NCBI RefSeq assembly: GCF_030388325.1
Contig: NZ_CP103794.1
Span: forward strand, 3,658,001-3,722,000
DNA: 64,000 nt
Origin: Flavobacterium johnsoniae
GTDB taxonomy: Bacteria > Bacteroidota > Bacteroidia > Flavobacteriales > Flavobacteriaceae
Direction: 5' to 3'
In this document: one piece after another, positions 18,736-26,768 of the stretch
Layout of the letters: every line of letters begins with the position of its first letter
Numbering within the stretch: the first letter of the stretch is position 1
Notes under the pieces: generated by a model
Seen by the model: only the letters and a program-made list of their open reading frames with translations
Told to the model about the DNA's origin: nothing
Databases searched by the model: none
Position numbers and translations under genes: made by a program

Positions 18736-19686
18736 CTATTTTACGTTAGAAAATTTTACAATTGGTTTATCGACTATTTTATAGAATTTTCCTTTGAATG
18801 AATAACGTCTTTCAATTTCAAAATCAAATGATTTTTTGGTTTTTGCCATTGTTGAAATTTCTTCAGGAAACTCAACGTCAAATTCATCTTCACCTCTTGC
18901 TTTTATATTATAAGTTCCTTTTGTGGTAATAATGATGTCTCTAAAATGTTTCTTAGAATTATCATTGACAACTTTATAAGATCCTGACCAAGAAATAAAT
19001 GAAGAGTTAGTTAATTGATAATTATTGACCTCAAGAATAGGCTGATATTTTCCGCCAAAACCAGCAACGAGATAAAGATAACCTTCGTAAGCGCCACCTG
19101 CGCCACCATTTGCATGTATTAAAGTAAAAGCAAACTGATCTTCGCCAATTTCTATCAATTTTGGAGTCGGACATTGTGCAAAAGCTCCAAATGCAGCAAC
19201 TGCTGGCTGAAACGATCTCATTTCCCAAACATTATTATTTTTTGCAAATTTTGCCAATCCTAATAAACCTCCAGAAAAACGACCTGTTTGCAATCCGTCT
19301 TCATCATTAACAGAATGGTTAAAAGCCAAAATTTTAAATTGATTTCCTTTAGAATCTGCGTAATCAATCGTAGCACGAAGTCTAGTTGCAACACCGTTTG
19401 TGTAAGGAAATAATTGATCGCCTTCAACACCATTTACATCAAGGAAAGGCAATGGTTTGCATGATTTACATTTCCAGCTTATAAAAGTATTTTTATCTGA
19501 AAGATGATATAAATTGCCAGGAAATAGCTTTTGCAATGTTTTTTCACTATTTAATGGATCGGAAACTTTGAGAATTCTTTTTGGGTTTAATATAGTATCG
19601 CTGACGTTTTTAAGTTGTAAATCAGTTTCTTGTGCAAAAGAGAGAGCAGAAATTAGTAGAAATAAGTTTAAAATAAATTGGCGCAT
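18736..19686 (-). CDS. Secreted hypothetical protein
   Basis: Protein of 316 residues with a clear signal peptide (MRQFILNLFLLISALSFAQ, cleavage after about 19). The mature part has a CKSC pair, glycine-rich LIHANGGAGGAYEGYLYLVAGFGG and many beta strands. No family recognised. It converges on the yeiH-like gene, with only 2 bp between their stops. Confidence 0.7.
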   Translation of the reverse strand: MRQFILNLFLLISALSFAQETDLQLKNVSDTILNPKRILKVSDPLNSEKTLQKLFPGNLYHLSDKNTFISWKCKSCKPLPFLDVNGVEGDQLFPYTNGVATRLRATIDYADSKGNQFKILAFNHSVNDEDGLQTGRFSGGLLGLAKFAKNNNVWEMRSFQPAVAAFGAFAQCPTPKLIEIGEDQFAFTLIHANGGAGGAYEGYLYLVAGFGGKYQPILEVNNYQLTNSSFISWSGSYKVVNDNSKKHFRDIIITTKGTYNIKARGEDEFDVEFPEEISTMAKTKKSFDFEIERRYSFKGKFYKIVDKPIVKFSNVK

Positions 19687-19810
19687 AAAATGGTGTCATT
19701 TAATAAAAACAAATGTATGAAGAAAATTATTGTTAATTTAAACTTATGCTACTTTCAGGAATCAAAAAACGTAAAATGTTAAATTAATACAATCTTAATA
19801 ACAGTATTTT

Positions 19811-19840
19811 TTGCGTATTCTTTAATTAAAGCTAAATTTG
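19811..19840 (+). promoter_or_regulatory. Full Bacteroidota promoter before the zinc phospholipase/nuclease-like gene
   Basis: TTG at 19811-19813, 19 bp spacer, then TAAATTTG at 19833-19840. Both elements and the spacing fit the Flavobacterium consensus. The predicted start of transcription, near 19847, excludes the longer open frame that begins with a TTG at 19838. Confidence 0.75.
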
Positions 19841-19861
19841 CTCCCTCTAATAAAAAAACAA

Positions 19862-20860
19862 ATGAAAAAAATCCAAATGAGACCAAAATTAATCGCTTTC
19901 GGAGCTTTGATTATTGGCTTTATTATGCTTTCATGGGGAAATGTTGGCCATGAGCGTATTAACAAAGCTGCTGTAATGGCTTTACCAAAACAATTACAGA
20001 TATTTTTTTACAATCACATTGATTTTATCACGCAAGAAGCTTCGGTTCCAGATATCCGCAAGTATGCTTTAAATTATAAAGAAGAAGGTCCGAGACATTA
20101 TTTTGATATGGAAAATTTTGGTCCTGCTGATACTTATCCACAAACTTTAGAAGAGGCAAAACAAAAATACGACGCTAAATTTTTAAGCGATAACGGAATT
20201 TTGCCTTGGTATATCGAAGACATGATGGCAAAGCTTACTAAAGCTTTTAAAGAAAAAAACAGAGCTGAAATTTTATTTCTTTCTGCAGATCTAGGACATT
20301 ATATTGGTGATGCGCATATGCCATTGCACACTTCAAAAAATCATGATGGACAACTAACAGATCAAAAGGGAATTCACTCTTTATGGGAAAGCAGATTACC
20401 AGAATTATTCGTTAAAAACTATAAATTAAATGTTCCTGAGGCGCAATATTATGGAGATGTTCATAAAGCAATTTGGGACATGATTAATGACACTCACACC
20501 TTAGCGCAGCCTTTATTGGATATCGACAAAAAACTTAGAACTGCAACTCCTGAAAACAAAGTATTTGAAATGGATGCAGAAGGAAAAGTCGTTAAAACAA
20601 AATACAATACTGCTAAATTTACAGATGAATATGCTGGAAAATTACACGCAGAATTAAACGGAATGGTTGAAAGTCAAATGAAAAAAGCTATTGCTGCAAC
20701 AGCAAGTTTTTGGTACACAGCGTGGGTAAATGCAGGAAAACCAGATTTAAGCGATTTAGATTCTCCAGCTGTTACACAAAGAAATTTCCAATTTTTGCAA
20801 GAAGATTTAAAAGCATATCAAAAAGGAAACTTATTTGGAATGAAGAATCAAAACGACTAA
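19862..20860 (+). CDS. Zinc-dependent phospholipase C / S1-P1 nuclease-like secreted protein
   Basis: Protein of 332 residues from the ATG at 19862. The N-terminal hydrophobic stretch (LIAFGALIIGFIMLSWG) acts as signal peptide, so the mature protein starts near WGNVGHERI. The Trp-Gly-x-x-Gly-His opening and later SADLGHYIGDAHMPLHTS, with His and Asp at metal-ligand positions, and GIHSLWESRLPE are typical of the all-helical zinc phospholipase C / S1-P1 nuclease fold. Substrate class cannot be chosen from sequence. A full promoter sits just upstream and a strong terminator downstream, so it is monocistronic. Confidence 0.82.
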   Translation: MKKIQMRPKLIAFGALIIGFIMLSWGNVGHERINKAAVMALPKQLQIFFYNHIDFITQEASVPDIRKYALNYKEEGPRHYFDMENFGPADTYPQTLEEAKQKYDAKFLSDNGILPWYIEDMMAKLTKAFKEKNRAEILFLSADLGHYIGDAHMPLHTSKNHDGQLTDQKGIHSLWESRLPELFVKNYKLNVPEAQYYGDVHKAIWDMINDTHTLAQPLLDIDKKLRTATPENKVFEMDAEGKVVKTKYNTAKFTDEYAGKLHAELNGMVESQMKKAIAATASFWYTAWVNAGKPDLSDLDSPAVTQRNFQFLQEDLKAYQKGNLFGMKNQND

Positions 20861-20866
20861 AATTTT

Positions 20867-20905
20867 GTTTCAAGTTTTCAAGTTTCAGGTTTCAGGTTTC
20901 AGGTT
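20867..20905. repeat. GTTTCAG-type tandem words
   Basis: Seven-nt words of the type GTTTCAR in tandem (caagtttcaggtttcaggtt), the same vocabulary as the spacers at 33331-33389 and 43954-44017. Only a short complementary piece (TGAAAC) follows. Confidence 0.55.
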
Positions 20906-20920
20906 AATTTTGAAACTAAA

Positions 20921-20956
20921 AAAAGCCTCAAAATCATTAAGATTTTGAGGCTTTTT
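20921..20956. terminator. Bidirectional intrinsic terminator
   Basis: AAAAGCCTCAAAATC pairs perfectly with GATTTTGAGGCTTTT over a 5-nt loop, with A and T runs on both sides. It sits between two convergent genes and can serve both. Confidence 0.9.
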
Positions 20957-20993
20957 CTATTCTTTCTCAAATCTGGATTTTAATCCGGTTCTA

Positions 20994-23135
20994 TTAACGA
21001 AGTTTCGCGTATAACTTAGCATTTTTGGTTGTCAAACTTAAATCTTTAAGTTGATATTCTTTTTCTTTTAGTACATAAGAAGCTGATTGATAATAAGAAA
21101 TAGTTTCATTTATTAGATCTTTGTTTTCAGCTTTCAACGGAATTTCGTTGTAATGAATTTGATATTCAGGAGAAAGATTGGCATCGGGTTTTAATTCTAA
21201 TTGAAATTGTTTGATTTGCTGTTTCGGAGATAAGATCGTCAAAACATTATCTTTTATCAATCCTAAATCCTGATAAGTTGCAATAAAAGCTCTTGGTTTA
21301 TAATCTGATTCAAAAATATCATGACCAAAAAACTTACTTTGATAATCAAAATTTAATAATCCGAATAAAGTTGGCATAATATCAATCTGCGACATTAATT
21401 TATTGCATTTTTCAGGTTTAGAAGTCGGATCGTAAATTAAAGCTGGAATTCGATATTTATCTAATGGAAGTTCTGTTTTTCCTGCACTTGAGGCGCAATG
21501 ATCTGCAACAATTACAAATACAGTATTATTGAACCAAGATTGTTTTTTGGCTTGATTAAAGAATTGGCGCAAAGCATAATCAGTATATTTTACGCCGCCG
21601 TCACGAGATTTAATGTCACCAGGAATATCGATTTTATTGTTAGGATAAGTAAAAGGTCTGTGGTTGCTAACCGTCATTATATGATTGAAAAAAGGCTTAT
21701 TTTGCTTCGCTTCAACGTTCATAATTTTGATTGCTTTGTTGTACATGTCTTCATCACAAACTCCCCAAACATTAGAAAATGTAATTTCATTTGGTTTAAA
21801 ACTTGATTTGTCTATAATTTGATAACCGTTTCCAGAATAAAAGTCCTGCATGTTGTCAAAAAAAGCATCTCCGCCGTACATAAATTTCACATTGTAACCT
21901 TTTTTTAGAAAAACAGATCCTGTAGAAAATTTATTTTTATTGTCTTCTCTTTTTACAACACTTTCACCAGCAGTTGGAGGCAAACACAAAGTAACCGCTT
22001 CTAGTCCGCGAACGGTACGGTTTCCGGCAGCATATACATTGGTAAACAACAAACTTTTTTGTGCTAAACTATCCAGAAATGGCGTAATATTTTCTTTGTT
22101 TCCATACATTTTCATGAAATCTGCACTTAAACTTTCAACTGTAATTAGAATTACATTTTTTCGTTTTTCGATAGAATCATCTTTTATTTCACGTAAAGTG
22201 TTTTGACCAGAAATCGCGGGTAATTGCTGTTTTAAAAGTGCAAAAGCTTCGTTGTTTGGGATTGTTTTGTAAAATTTAAAATAATCCAATTTGTTATTTT
22301 GAAAAGCCAAATAGAATTTATAAATACCGTTTGCCTGCAATTCATTCACAAAAATATTTTTTGAATTTTCTGTTTTCGCTAATGAAGGAATTGCAAATAT
22401 TGAAATTAAAAGTAATGCGCCATAAATTGCTGTGATTTTTAGCTTTTCTCCAATTGTTGGAATTTCTTCAATATAGTTTTTTGATTTTTTTATAATGAAA
22501 AAAGTAATAATTCCAGTAATGATAAATAATGCAGAAAAGATTGGAATAACAGGATAAGATTGCATTATATTACCAATAACTTCGTTTGTGTAAATCAGGT
22601 AATTAACAGCAATAAAGTTATATTTTACTCCAAATTCATTCCAAAAGAAAAACTCACTTATAGCATTTTGAAGAATCAATAAAACATACAAAAAGATTAC
22701 AAAAGCAAAAAGCCAAAATCTAATTTTATCTCGTTTTTTTGGAACAAAAAGTAAAATAGAAAATAAAAATGTTTTGATTGAAATGAAGATTAGTACAATT
22801 TTTGGTAAAGCGCCTCCATATTCATCAAAAATACTTTTTCCTGATGCAACATAAATTAAAAGACCAATAAAACCAGATAAAATTAAATATCCGTAAGGTT
22901 TATTGTACTTAGAGTTAGAAATAAAAATTAGATACAACCATAAAAAAGAAGCAGAAACAATAAATACAAAAAGGTCTGAAATTAAACCTAAACCAAAGAT
23001 TTTCAAACTTTCAGAAAAAGTAAATGAACTTTGAGTTATCGGGTGAAATAAAAGAACTATTCGAAGGACGAAACTTACAATAAAGTACAATAGGGCTAGA
23101 TTGTAAAATGGTGAAAGTTTTTTGAAAAGATTCAT
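20994..23135 (-). CDS. LTA synthase-like / sulfatase-family membrane enzyme
   Basis: Protein of 713 residues with about five N-terminal membrane helices up to residue 240, then a periplasmic alkaline-phosphatase-fold domain. Motifs include ILITVESLSADFM, NRTVRGLEAVTLCLPPTAGES, FFNHIMTVSNHRPF and the metal-binding IVADHCASSAGKTELP. These place it in the LTA synthase/phosphoglycerol transferase superfamily. Gram-negative members add phospho-headgroups to envelope glycans or lipids. The exact substrate is unknown. It is divergent from the two-component genes, and the six-unit 11-bp repeat lies between them, so shared control is plausible. Confidence 0.83.
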   Translation of the reverse strand: MNLFKKLSPFYNLALLYFIVSFVLRIVLLFHPITQSSFTFSESLKIFGLGLISDLFVFIVSASFLWLYLIFISNSKYNKPYGYLILSGFIGLLIYVASGKSIFDEYGGALPKIVLIFISIKTFLFSILLFVPKKRDKIRFWLFAFVIFLYVLLILQNAISEFFFWNEFGVKYNFIAVNYLIYTNEVIGNIMQSYPVIPIFSALFIITGIITFFIIKKSKNYIEEIPTIGEKLKITAIYGALLLISIFAIPSLAKTENSKNIFVNELQANGIYKFYLAFQNNKLDYFKFYKTIPNNEAFALLKQQLPAISGQNTLREIKDDSIEKRKNVILITVESLSADFMKMYGNKENITPFLDSLAQKSLLFTNVYAAGNRTVRGLEAVTLCLPPTAGESVVKREDNKNKFSTGSVFLKKGYNVKFMYGGDAFFDNMQDFYSGNGYQIIDKSSFKPNEITFSNVWGVCDEDMYNKAIKIMNVEAKQNKPFFNHIMTVSNHRPFTYPNNKIDIPGDIKSRDGGVKYTDYALRQFFNQAKKQSWFNNTVFVIVADHCASSAGKTELPLDKYRIPALIYDPTSKPEKCNKLMSQIDIMPTLFGLLNFDYQSKFFGHDIFESDYKPRAFIATYQDLGLIKDNVLTILSPKQQIKQFQLELKPDANLSPEYQIHYNEIPLKAENKDLINETISYYQSASYVLKEKEYQLKDLSLTTKNAKLYAKLR

Positions 23136-23169
23136 CGGATTTATTTTTTTACAAAATTAAATTCGAATG

Positions 23170-23235
23170 ATTAACTTGAGATTAAGTTCAACTTTAACCT
23201 TACTTAACGTTAACTTAAAGTTTGCTTAAGATGCT
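23170..23235. promoter_or_regulatory. Six 11-bp direct repeats, likely response-regulator operator
   Basis: Units of 11 bp start at 23170, 23181, 23192, 23203, 23214 and 23225, each opening with ATTAA or CTTAA (CTTTAA in the third). OmpR/PhoB-type regulators typically bind direct repeats at 11-bp spacing. The array lies between the LTA synthase-like gene and the regulator gene. Confidence 0.6.
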
Positions 23236-23286
23236 GATTTTCTTATTGTATTCAATTAAATCATTTTTTCTGCGCATTAAATGTTT

Positions 23287-23294
23287 TATCTTTG
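23287..23294 (+). promoter_or_regulatory. -7 box (TATCTTTG) before the response regulator
   Basis: TANNTTTG match 32 bp before the ATG, about 50 bp downstream of the last 11-bp repeat. No -33 TTG at consensus spacing, which would suit an activator-dependent promoter. Confidence 0.45.
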
Positions 23295-23326
23295 AAAAAT
23301 AAATGTGAATCTAAATCTATACATAA

Positions 23327-23989
23327 ATGCATATTTTAATAGTTGAAGACGAATTAGGAATTGTTCAGTTTTTAAAGCAAGGTCTGCAAGAAGAAGGTTA
23401 TCAAGTTACGACCGCAAATGATGGTTCTAAAGGTTTTGAACTGGTTCAAGAACAGAAATTTGATTTGATTCTTTTAGATTGGATGCTTCCAAAAATAAAT
23501 GGATTGGATTTGTGTAAAGCCATTCGAATTAAAGATCAAACTACGCCGATTATTTTTTTGACAGCAAAAGATACCGTTCAGGAAACAATTGAAGGCTTGA
23601 AAGCTGGCGCAAACGACTATATCAAAAAGCCTTTTAGTTTTGAAGAACTTGTAGAACGCATAAAAGTTCATTTTAGAAATAAAATCAAAACTGAAATTCT
23701 AACGTTGGGAACAATTAAGATTGATTTGTCTAAACATATTGTTTTAAAAGACGAAGAAGAAATTTCGTTGACCCAAAGAGAATTTGAATTGTTAACTTAT
23801 TTGATTCAAAATAAAGGAAAAGTATGCACTAGAAATCAGATTTTGAGAGATGTTTGGGAAATTAATTTCGAATACGATACCGGCGTAATTGATGTTTTTA
23901 TGAATGCTATTCGTAAAAAACTGAATCTTAAAATTGAAGAAGATTATATTAAAACTATCCGCGGCATTGGTTATATCGCCAATGATTAA
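23327..23989 (+). CDS. OmpR-family response regulator
   Basis: Protein of 220 residues. The receiver has acidic VEDE at 6-9, phosphoacceptor Asp51 (LILLDWMLP) and Lys in YIKKPFSFEEL. The C-terminal winged helix contains LTQREFELLTYLIQNKGKVCTRNQILRDVW and the wing YIKTIRGIGYIAND. It lies 3 bp before the histidine kinase and is surely co-transcribed. Ligand genes are unknown; autoregulation through the upstream 11-bp repeats is an inference. Confidence 0.94.
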   Translation: MHILIVEDELGIVQFLKQGLQEEGYQVTTANDGSKGFELVQEQKFDLILLDWMLPKINGLDLCKAIRIKDQTTPIIFLTAKDTVQETIEGLKAGANDYIKKPFSFEELVERIKVHFRNKIKTEILTLGTIKIDLSKHIVLKDEEEISLTQREFELLTYLIQNKGKVCTRNQILRDVWEINFEYDTGVIDVFMNAIRKKLNLKIEEDYIKTIRGIGYIAND

Positions 23990-23992
23990 CAA

Positions 23993-25393
23993 ATGACATC
24001 ACTATCTTTTAAAAACCGAATTGCCTTAAACTATATTGTCGGAACCGGACTTCTGGTTTTGGCTGTTTTTTCGGCTATTTATTTCATTGTAAAACTTACT
24101 GTTTACAATCATATTGACGAAAATTTAAGAATCGAAATTGAAGATCACTTAAAAGAAATTAGAATTGAAAAAAAGGTGATAGTCTTTATGGATGCTGAAG
24201 AATGGGAGGAAAGAGAGCACAATTCTGTAGATGTAAATCCTGTTTTTGTTCAGTTTTTAGATTTGAATAAAAAAATCATTGAAAAGTCTCCCAATTTAAA
24301 AAATGAAAAGTTGGTTTTTCATGAAAATAAAGAACATTTTCAGCTTTTTGACACCAAATTATTAGGCAATAAAATTCGTCAGATTCAAGTTCCGCTTCAC
24401 ATAAAATCAAAGAAAATAGGATATTTGATTATTGCGATGTCGCTTTCAGATTCTTCTAAAGTTTTAGAAAATTTGTTGGATACTTTGATGATTACTTTTC
24501 CGATTATTCTTTTGATACTGTTCTTTCTGGCTCGATTTTATGCGGGAAGAAGTATAAAACCAATAAATGATATTATTTATACTTCTAAAATTATTACGAA
24601 AGATAATTTAAAATCGAGAATTCCGCTTCCGAAAACGCGAGATGAATTGTTTACGCTTTCTAAGACAATTAATAACCTTTTGAATCGGATTGAAGACGCA
24701 ATCGAACGTGAAAAACAATTCACTTCTGATGCTTCTCACGAACTTAGAACTCCTTTAACTGTTATTAAAGGCACACTTGAAGTATTGATTCGTAAAACAC
24801 GTGATAGTAAGGAATATGAAGAAAAAATTAATTATTGCATAAATGAAGTTGACCATTTAAATTCTCTTGTAGATCAATTGCTTTTAATGGCGCGTTTTGA
24901 AAATCAGAAACAAAATATAAAGAAAGAAAATGTTTATTTGAATGCAGCAATTTTAGACGTTTTGACATTAAATGCTGAGAAAATTAAAGCGAAAAAAGTC
25001 AATGTTGAATTAGAAGCAAAAGAAGAATTTAGTATTTATTCAGACAATTATTTAACGGTTACAATTCTTCGAAATATAATCTCAAACGCGGTTAAATATT
25101 CTAATGATAAAACGAAAATTAATATTTCTTTGGCAAGAGAAAAAGATAAGATTGTTTGCATTGTATCTGATCAGGGAATTGGAATTGCTAAAAAAGATTT
25201 AGAATCAATTTTAAATCCGTTTTTTAGATCTGACTCTTTAAATCATTCTGAAATTAAAGGAACTGGTTTGGGGTTATTTATTGTAAAAAGAATGACAGAT
25301 TTGCTTCAAATTAAATTTAAAATAGAAAGTGAAATAGGAAAAGGAACCAAAGTTTTACTGGTTTTTGATGAATATGATAATTCGTTAAAGTAA
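23993..25393 (+). CDS. Sensor histidine kinase
   Basis: Protein of 466 residues with two membrane segments (about 13-35 and 162-182) enclosing a periplasmic sensor domain of roughly 125 residues, then HAMP (SIKPINDIIYTSKII), a HisKA dimerisation domain with phospho-His249 in SDASHELRTPL, and an HATPase domain with N-box (ILRNIISNAVKYS), DQGIGIAKKDL and GTGLGLFIVKRM. A classical membrane sensor paired with the regulator just upstream. The stimulus is unknown. Confidence 0.94.
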   Translation: MTSLSFKNRIALNYIVGTGLLVLAVFSAIYFIVKLTVYNHIDENLRIEIEDHLKEIRIEKKVIVFMDAEEWEEREHNSVDVNPVFVQFLDLNKKIIEKSPNLKNEKLVFHENKEHFQLFDTKLLGNKIRQIQVPLHIKSKKIGYLIIAMSLSDSSKVLENLLDTLMITFPIILLILFFLARFYAGRSIKPINDIIYTSKIITKDNLKSRIPLPKTRDELFTLSKTINNLLNRIEDAIEREKQFTSDASHELRTPLTVIKGTLEVLIRKTRDSKEYEEKINYCINEVDHLNSLVDQLLLMARFENQKQNIKKENVYLNAAILDVLTLNAEKIKAKKVNVELEAKEEFSIYSDNYLTVTILRNIISNAVKYSNDKTKINISLAREKDKIVCIVSDQGIGIAKKDLESILNPFFRSDSLNHSEIKGTGLGLFIVKRMTDLLQIKFKIESEIGKGTKVLLVFDEYDNSLK

Positions 25394-25466
25394 TTTCAAA
25401 ATCATTGCTATTTAAGCGGCTCAAAACGTTTTTTAACAATAAACTATCGTTAAGTTAAAATAAAAA

Positions 25467-25498
25467 TTGCTTTTTAATTAATTTATCTATTATATTTG
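25467..25498 (+). promoter_or_regulatory. his operon promoter
   Basis: TTG at 25467-25469, 21 bp spacer, TATATTTG at 25491-25498. Matches the Flavobacterium consensus. Predicted start near 25505, about 30 nt before the leader peptide ATG. Confidence 0.8.
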
Positions 25499-25534
25499 CA
25501 ACCGAATCAAAGAAGTAAAAAACAAAACAAAATC

Positions 25535-25594
25535 ATGATTTCAATTCAATTACATCATCATCATTTACATTATTGCTCTCAAGCGATGTGTTAA
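25535..25594 (+). CDS. hisL: his operon leader peptide
   Basis: Nineteen-codon frame with five histidine codons, four of them consecutive (all CAT), followed by a stop at 25592-25594. It lies between a full promoter and an intrinsic terminator upstream of hisG. This is the arrangement of a classical histidine attenuator, in which ribosome stalling at His codons would change folding of the leader RNA. Too short for ordinary gene calling, but position and composition are convincing. Confidence 0.85.
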   Translation: MISIQLHHHHLHYCSQAMC

Positions 25595-25621
25595 TGGTAT
25601 GTGTGTAAATCATCATATTTT

Positions 25622-25655
25622 AAAACCCGTTTGAGTACATCAAACGGGTTTTTTA
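25622..25655 (+). terminator. his attenuator (intrinsic terminator)
   Basis: AAAACCCGTTTGA (25622-25634) pairs with TCAAACGGGTTTT (25640-25652) around a 5-nt loop, followed by T residues. It lies 27 nt after the leader peptide stop and 51 nt before hisG. The 10-mer GTTTGAGTAC (25629-25638) is also exactly complementary to GTACTCAAAC at 25671-25680. Confidence 0.88.
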
Positions 25656-25705
25656 ATTCTAACTCTCTTTGTACTCAAACTATAAACCAACAAACAACTA
25701 AAAAA

Positions 25706-26563
25706 ATGAGTACTTTAAAAATTGCAATTCAAAAATCAGGTCGTTTAAACGAAGACAGCATTCAAATCTTAAAAGATTGCGGTATTTCAATCAACAACGG
25801 AATCGACCAATTAAAAGCCGAAGCTTCAAATTTTCCTTTAGAAGTTTTATACTTAAGAAATTCAGATATTCCACAATATTTAATTGATGGAGTTGTAGAT
25901 TTAGCAATCGTTGGCGATAATCTTTTGGTAGAAAAAGGAAAAGGAATCGAAGTGGTTCAGAAATTAGGATTTTCGAAATGTAAAGTTTCTGTAGCTGTTC
26001 CTAAAACTTTCGAATATAATTCGGTTCAAGATTTAGCCGGTTTACGTGTTGCGACTTCTTATCCAAATACCGTTAATGAATTTTTTGGTAAATTTGGATT
26101 GACCGTAGATATTCACCAAATCTCTGGTTCTGTAGAAATTGCACCAAATATTGGTCTTGCCGATGCCATTGTAGATATCGTTTCTAGCGGAAGCACTTTA
26201 TTCAAGAATAATTTAAAAGAAGTTGAAGTAATTCTGAAAAGCGAAGCAGTTTTGGCAGTTTCTCCAAAAGTTTCTCCAGAAATTCAAAAACACATTGATA
26301 CTTTAAAATTCAGAATTCAAGCTGTTTTAAGAGCTAGAAATTCAAAATATATTTTAATGAACGTTCCGAACGACAAAATCGATGCCGTTGGAAAGATCCT
26401 TCCAGTTCTTAGAAGTTTAACGGTTTTGCCATTAGCACAAGAAGGTTGGAGCAGCGTTCACTCTGTAATCGACAAAGATACTTTCTGGGATGTAATCGAT
26501 CAATTGAAAGAAGTTGGTGCAGAAGGAATTCTAGTTTGTCCAATTGAGAAAATGGTTCTTTAG
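25706..26563 (+). CDS. hisG: ATP phosphoribosyltransferase (long form)
   Basis: Protein of 285 residues for the first, committed step of histidine synthesis (ATP + PRPP to phosphoribosyl-ATP). The frame is open upstream to 25601, but that extension runs through the attenuator, so MSTLKIAIQKSGRL at 25706 is the start. Catalytic domain signatures: IQKSGRLNEDS, VDLAIVGDNLL and VATSYPNTVNEFF. The C-terminal regulatory domain (PNDKIDAVGKILPVLRSLTVLPL and WSSVHSVIDKDTFWDVIDQLKEVGAEGILV) marks the hexameric HisG-L form that is inhibited by histidine, so the pathway has both attenuation and feedback control. Confidence 0.96.
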   Translation: MSTLKIAIQKSGRLNEDSIQILKDCGISINNGIDQLKAEASNFPLEVLYLRNSDIPQYLIDGVVDLAIVGDNLLVEKGKGIEVVQKLGFSKCKVSVAVPKTFEYNSVQDLAGLRVATSYPNTVNEFFGKFGLTVDIHQISGSVEIAPNIGLADAIVDIVSSGSTLFKNNLKEVEVILKSEAVLAVSPKVSPEIQKHIDTLKFRIQAVLRARNSKYILMNVPNDKIDAVGKILPVLRSLTVLPLAQEGWSSVHSVIDKDTFWDVIDQLKEVGAEGILVCPIEKMVL

Positions 26564-26568
26564 GGCTT

Positions 26569-26762
26569 CGCCCGCTTTAGGCTGTAAGCAATAAGCTTTA
26601 AGCTATAAAAGTAAAAATATTAAATTCCAATTCTCGACAAAGCTTTGCGAACTTAATAACTTTTCAAGATAAAGAACAGAAAAAAAACTTGCGAACTTTG
26701 CGGTAAAAAAAAACACAACGTTAATAAAGCCTAAAGCCTACTGCTTAAAGCTTAAAGCAAAA
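26569..26762. repeat. Intergenic AAGCTTTA-word inverted arrays between hisG and hisD
   Basis: GCTTTAGGCTGTAAGCAA and AAGCTTTAAGC words at 26571-26601 are complementary to AAAGCCTAAAGCC and GCTTAAAGCTTAAAGC words at 26726-26760. Between them lies another pair (ctttgcgaactta and acttgcgaactttgcgg). Same vocabulary as 30383-30446. Confidence 0.6.
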
Positions 26763-26768
26763 AAAACA

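Noticed and set aside
19838..19861. Start of the zinc phospholipase/nuclease-like gene at a TTG
   Set aside because: It would lie within the promoter -7 box; the ATG at 19862 lies downstream of the expected transcript start and heads a signal peptide.
25601..25705. N-terminal extension of hisG
   Set aside because: It runs through the attenuator hairpin and is not like any HisG; the ATG at 25706 fits.
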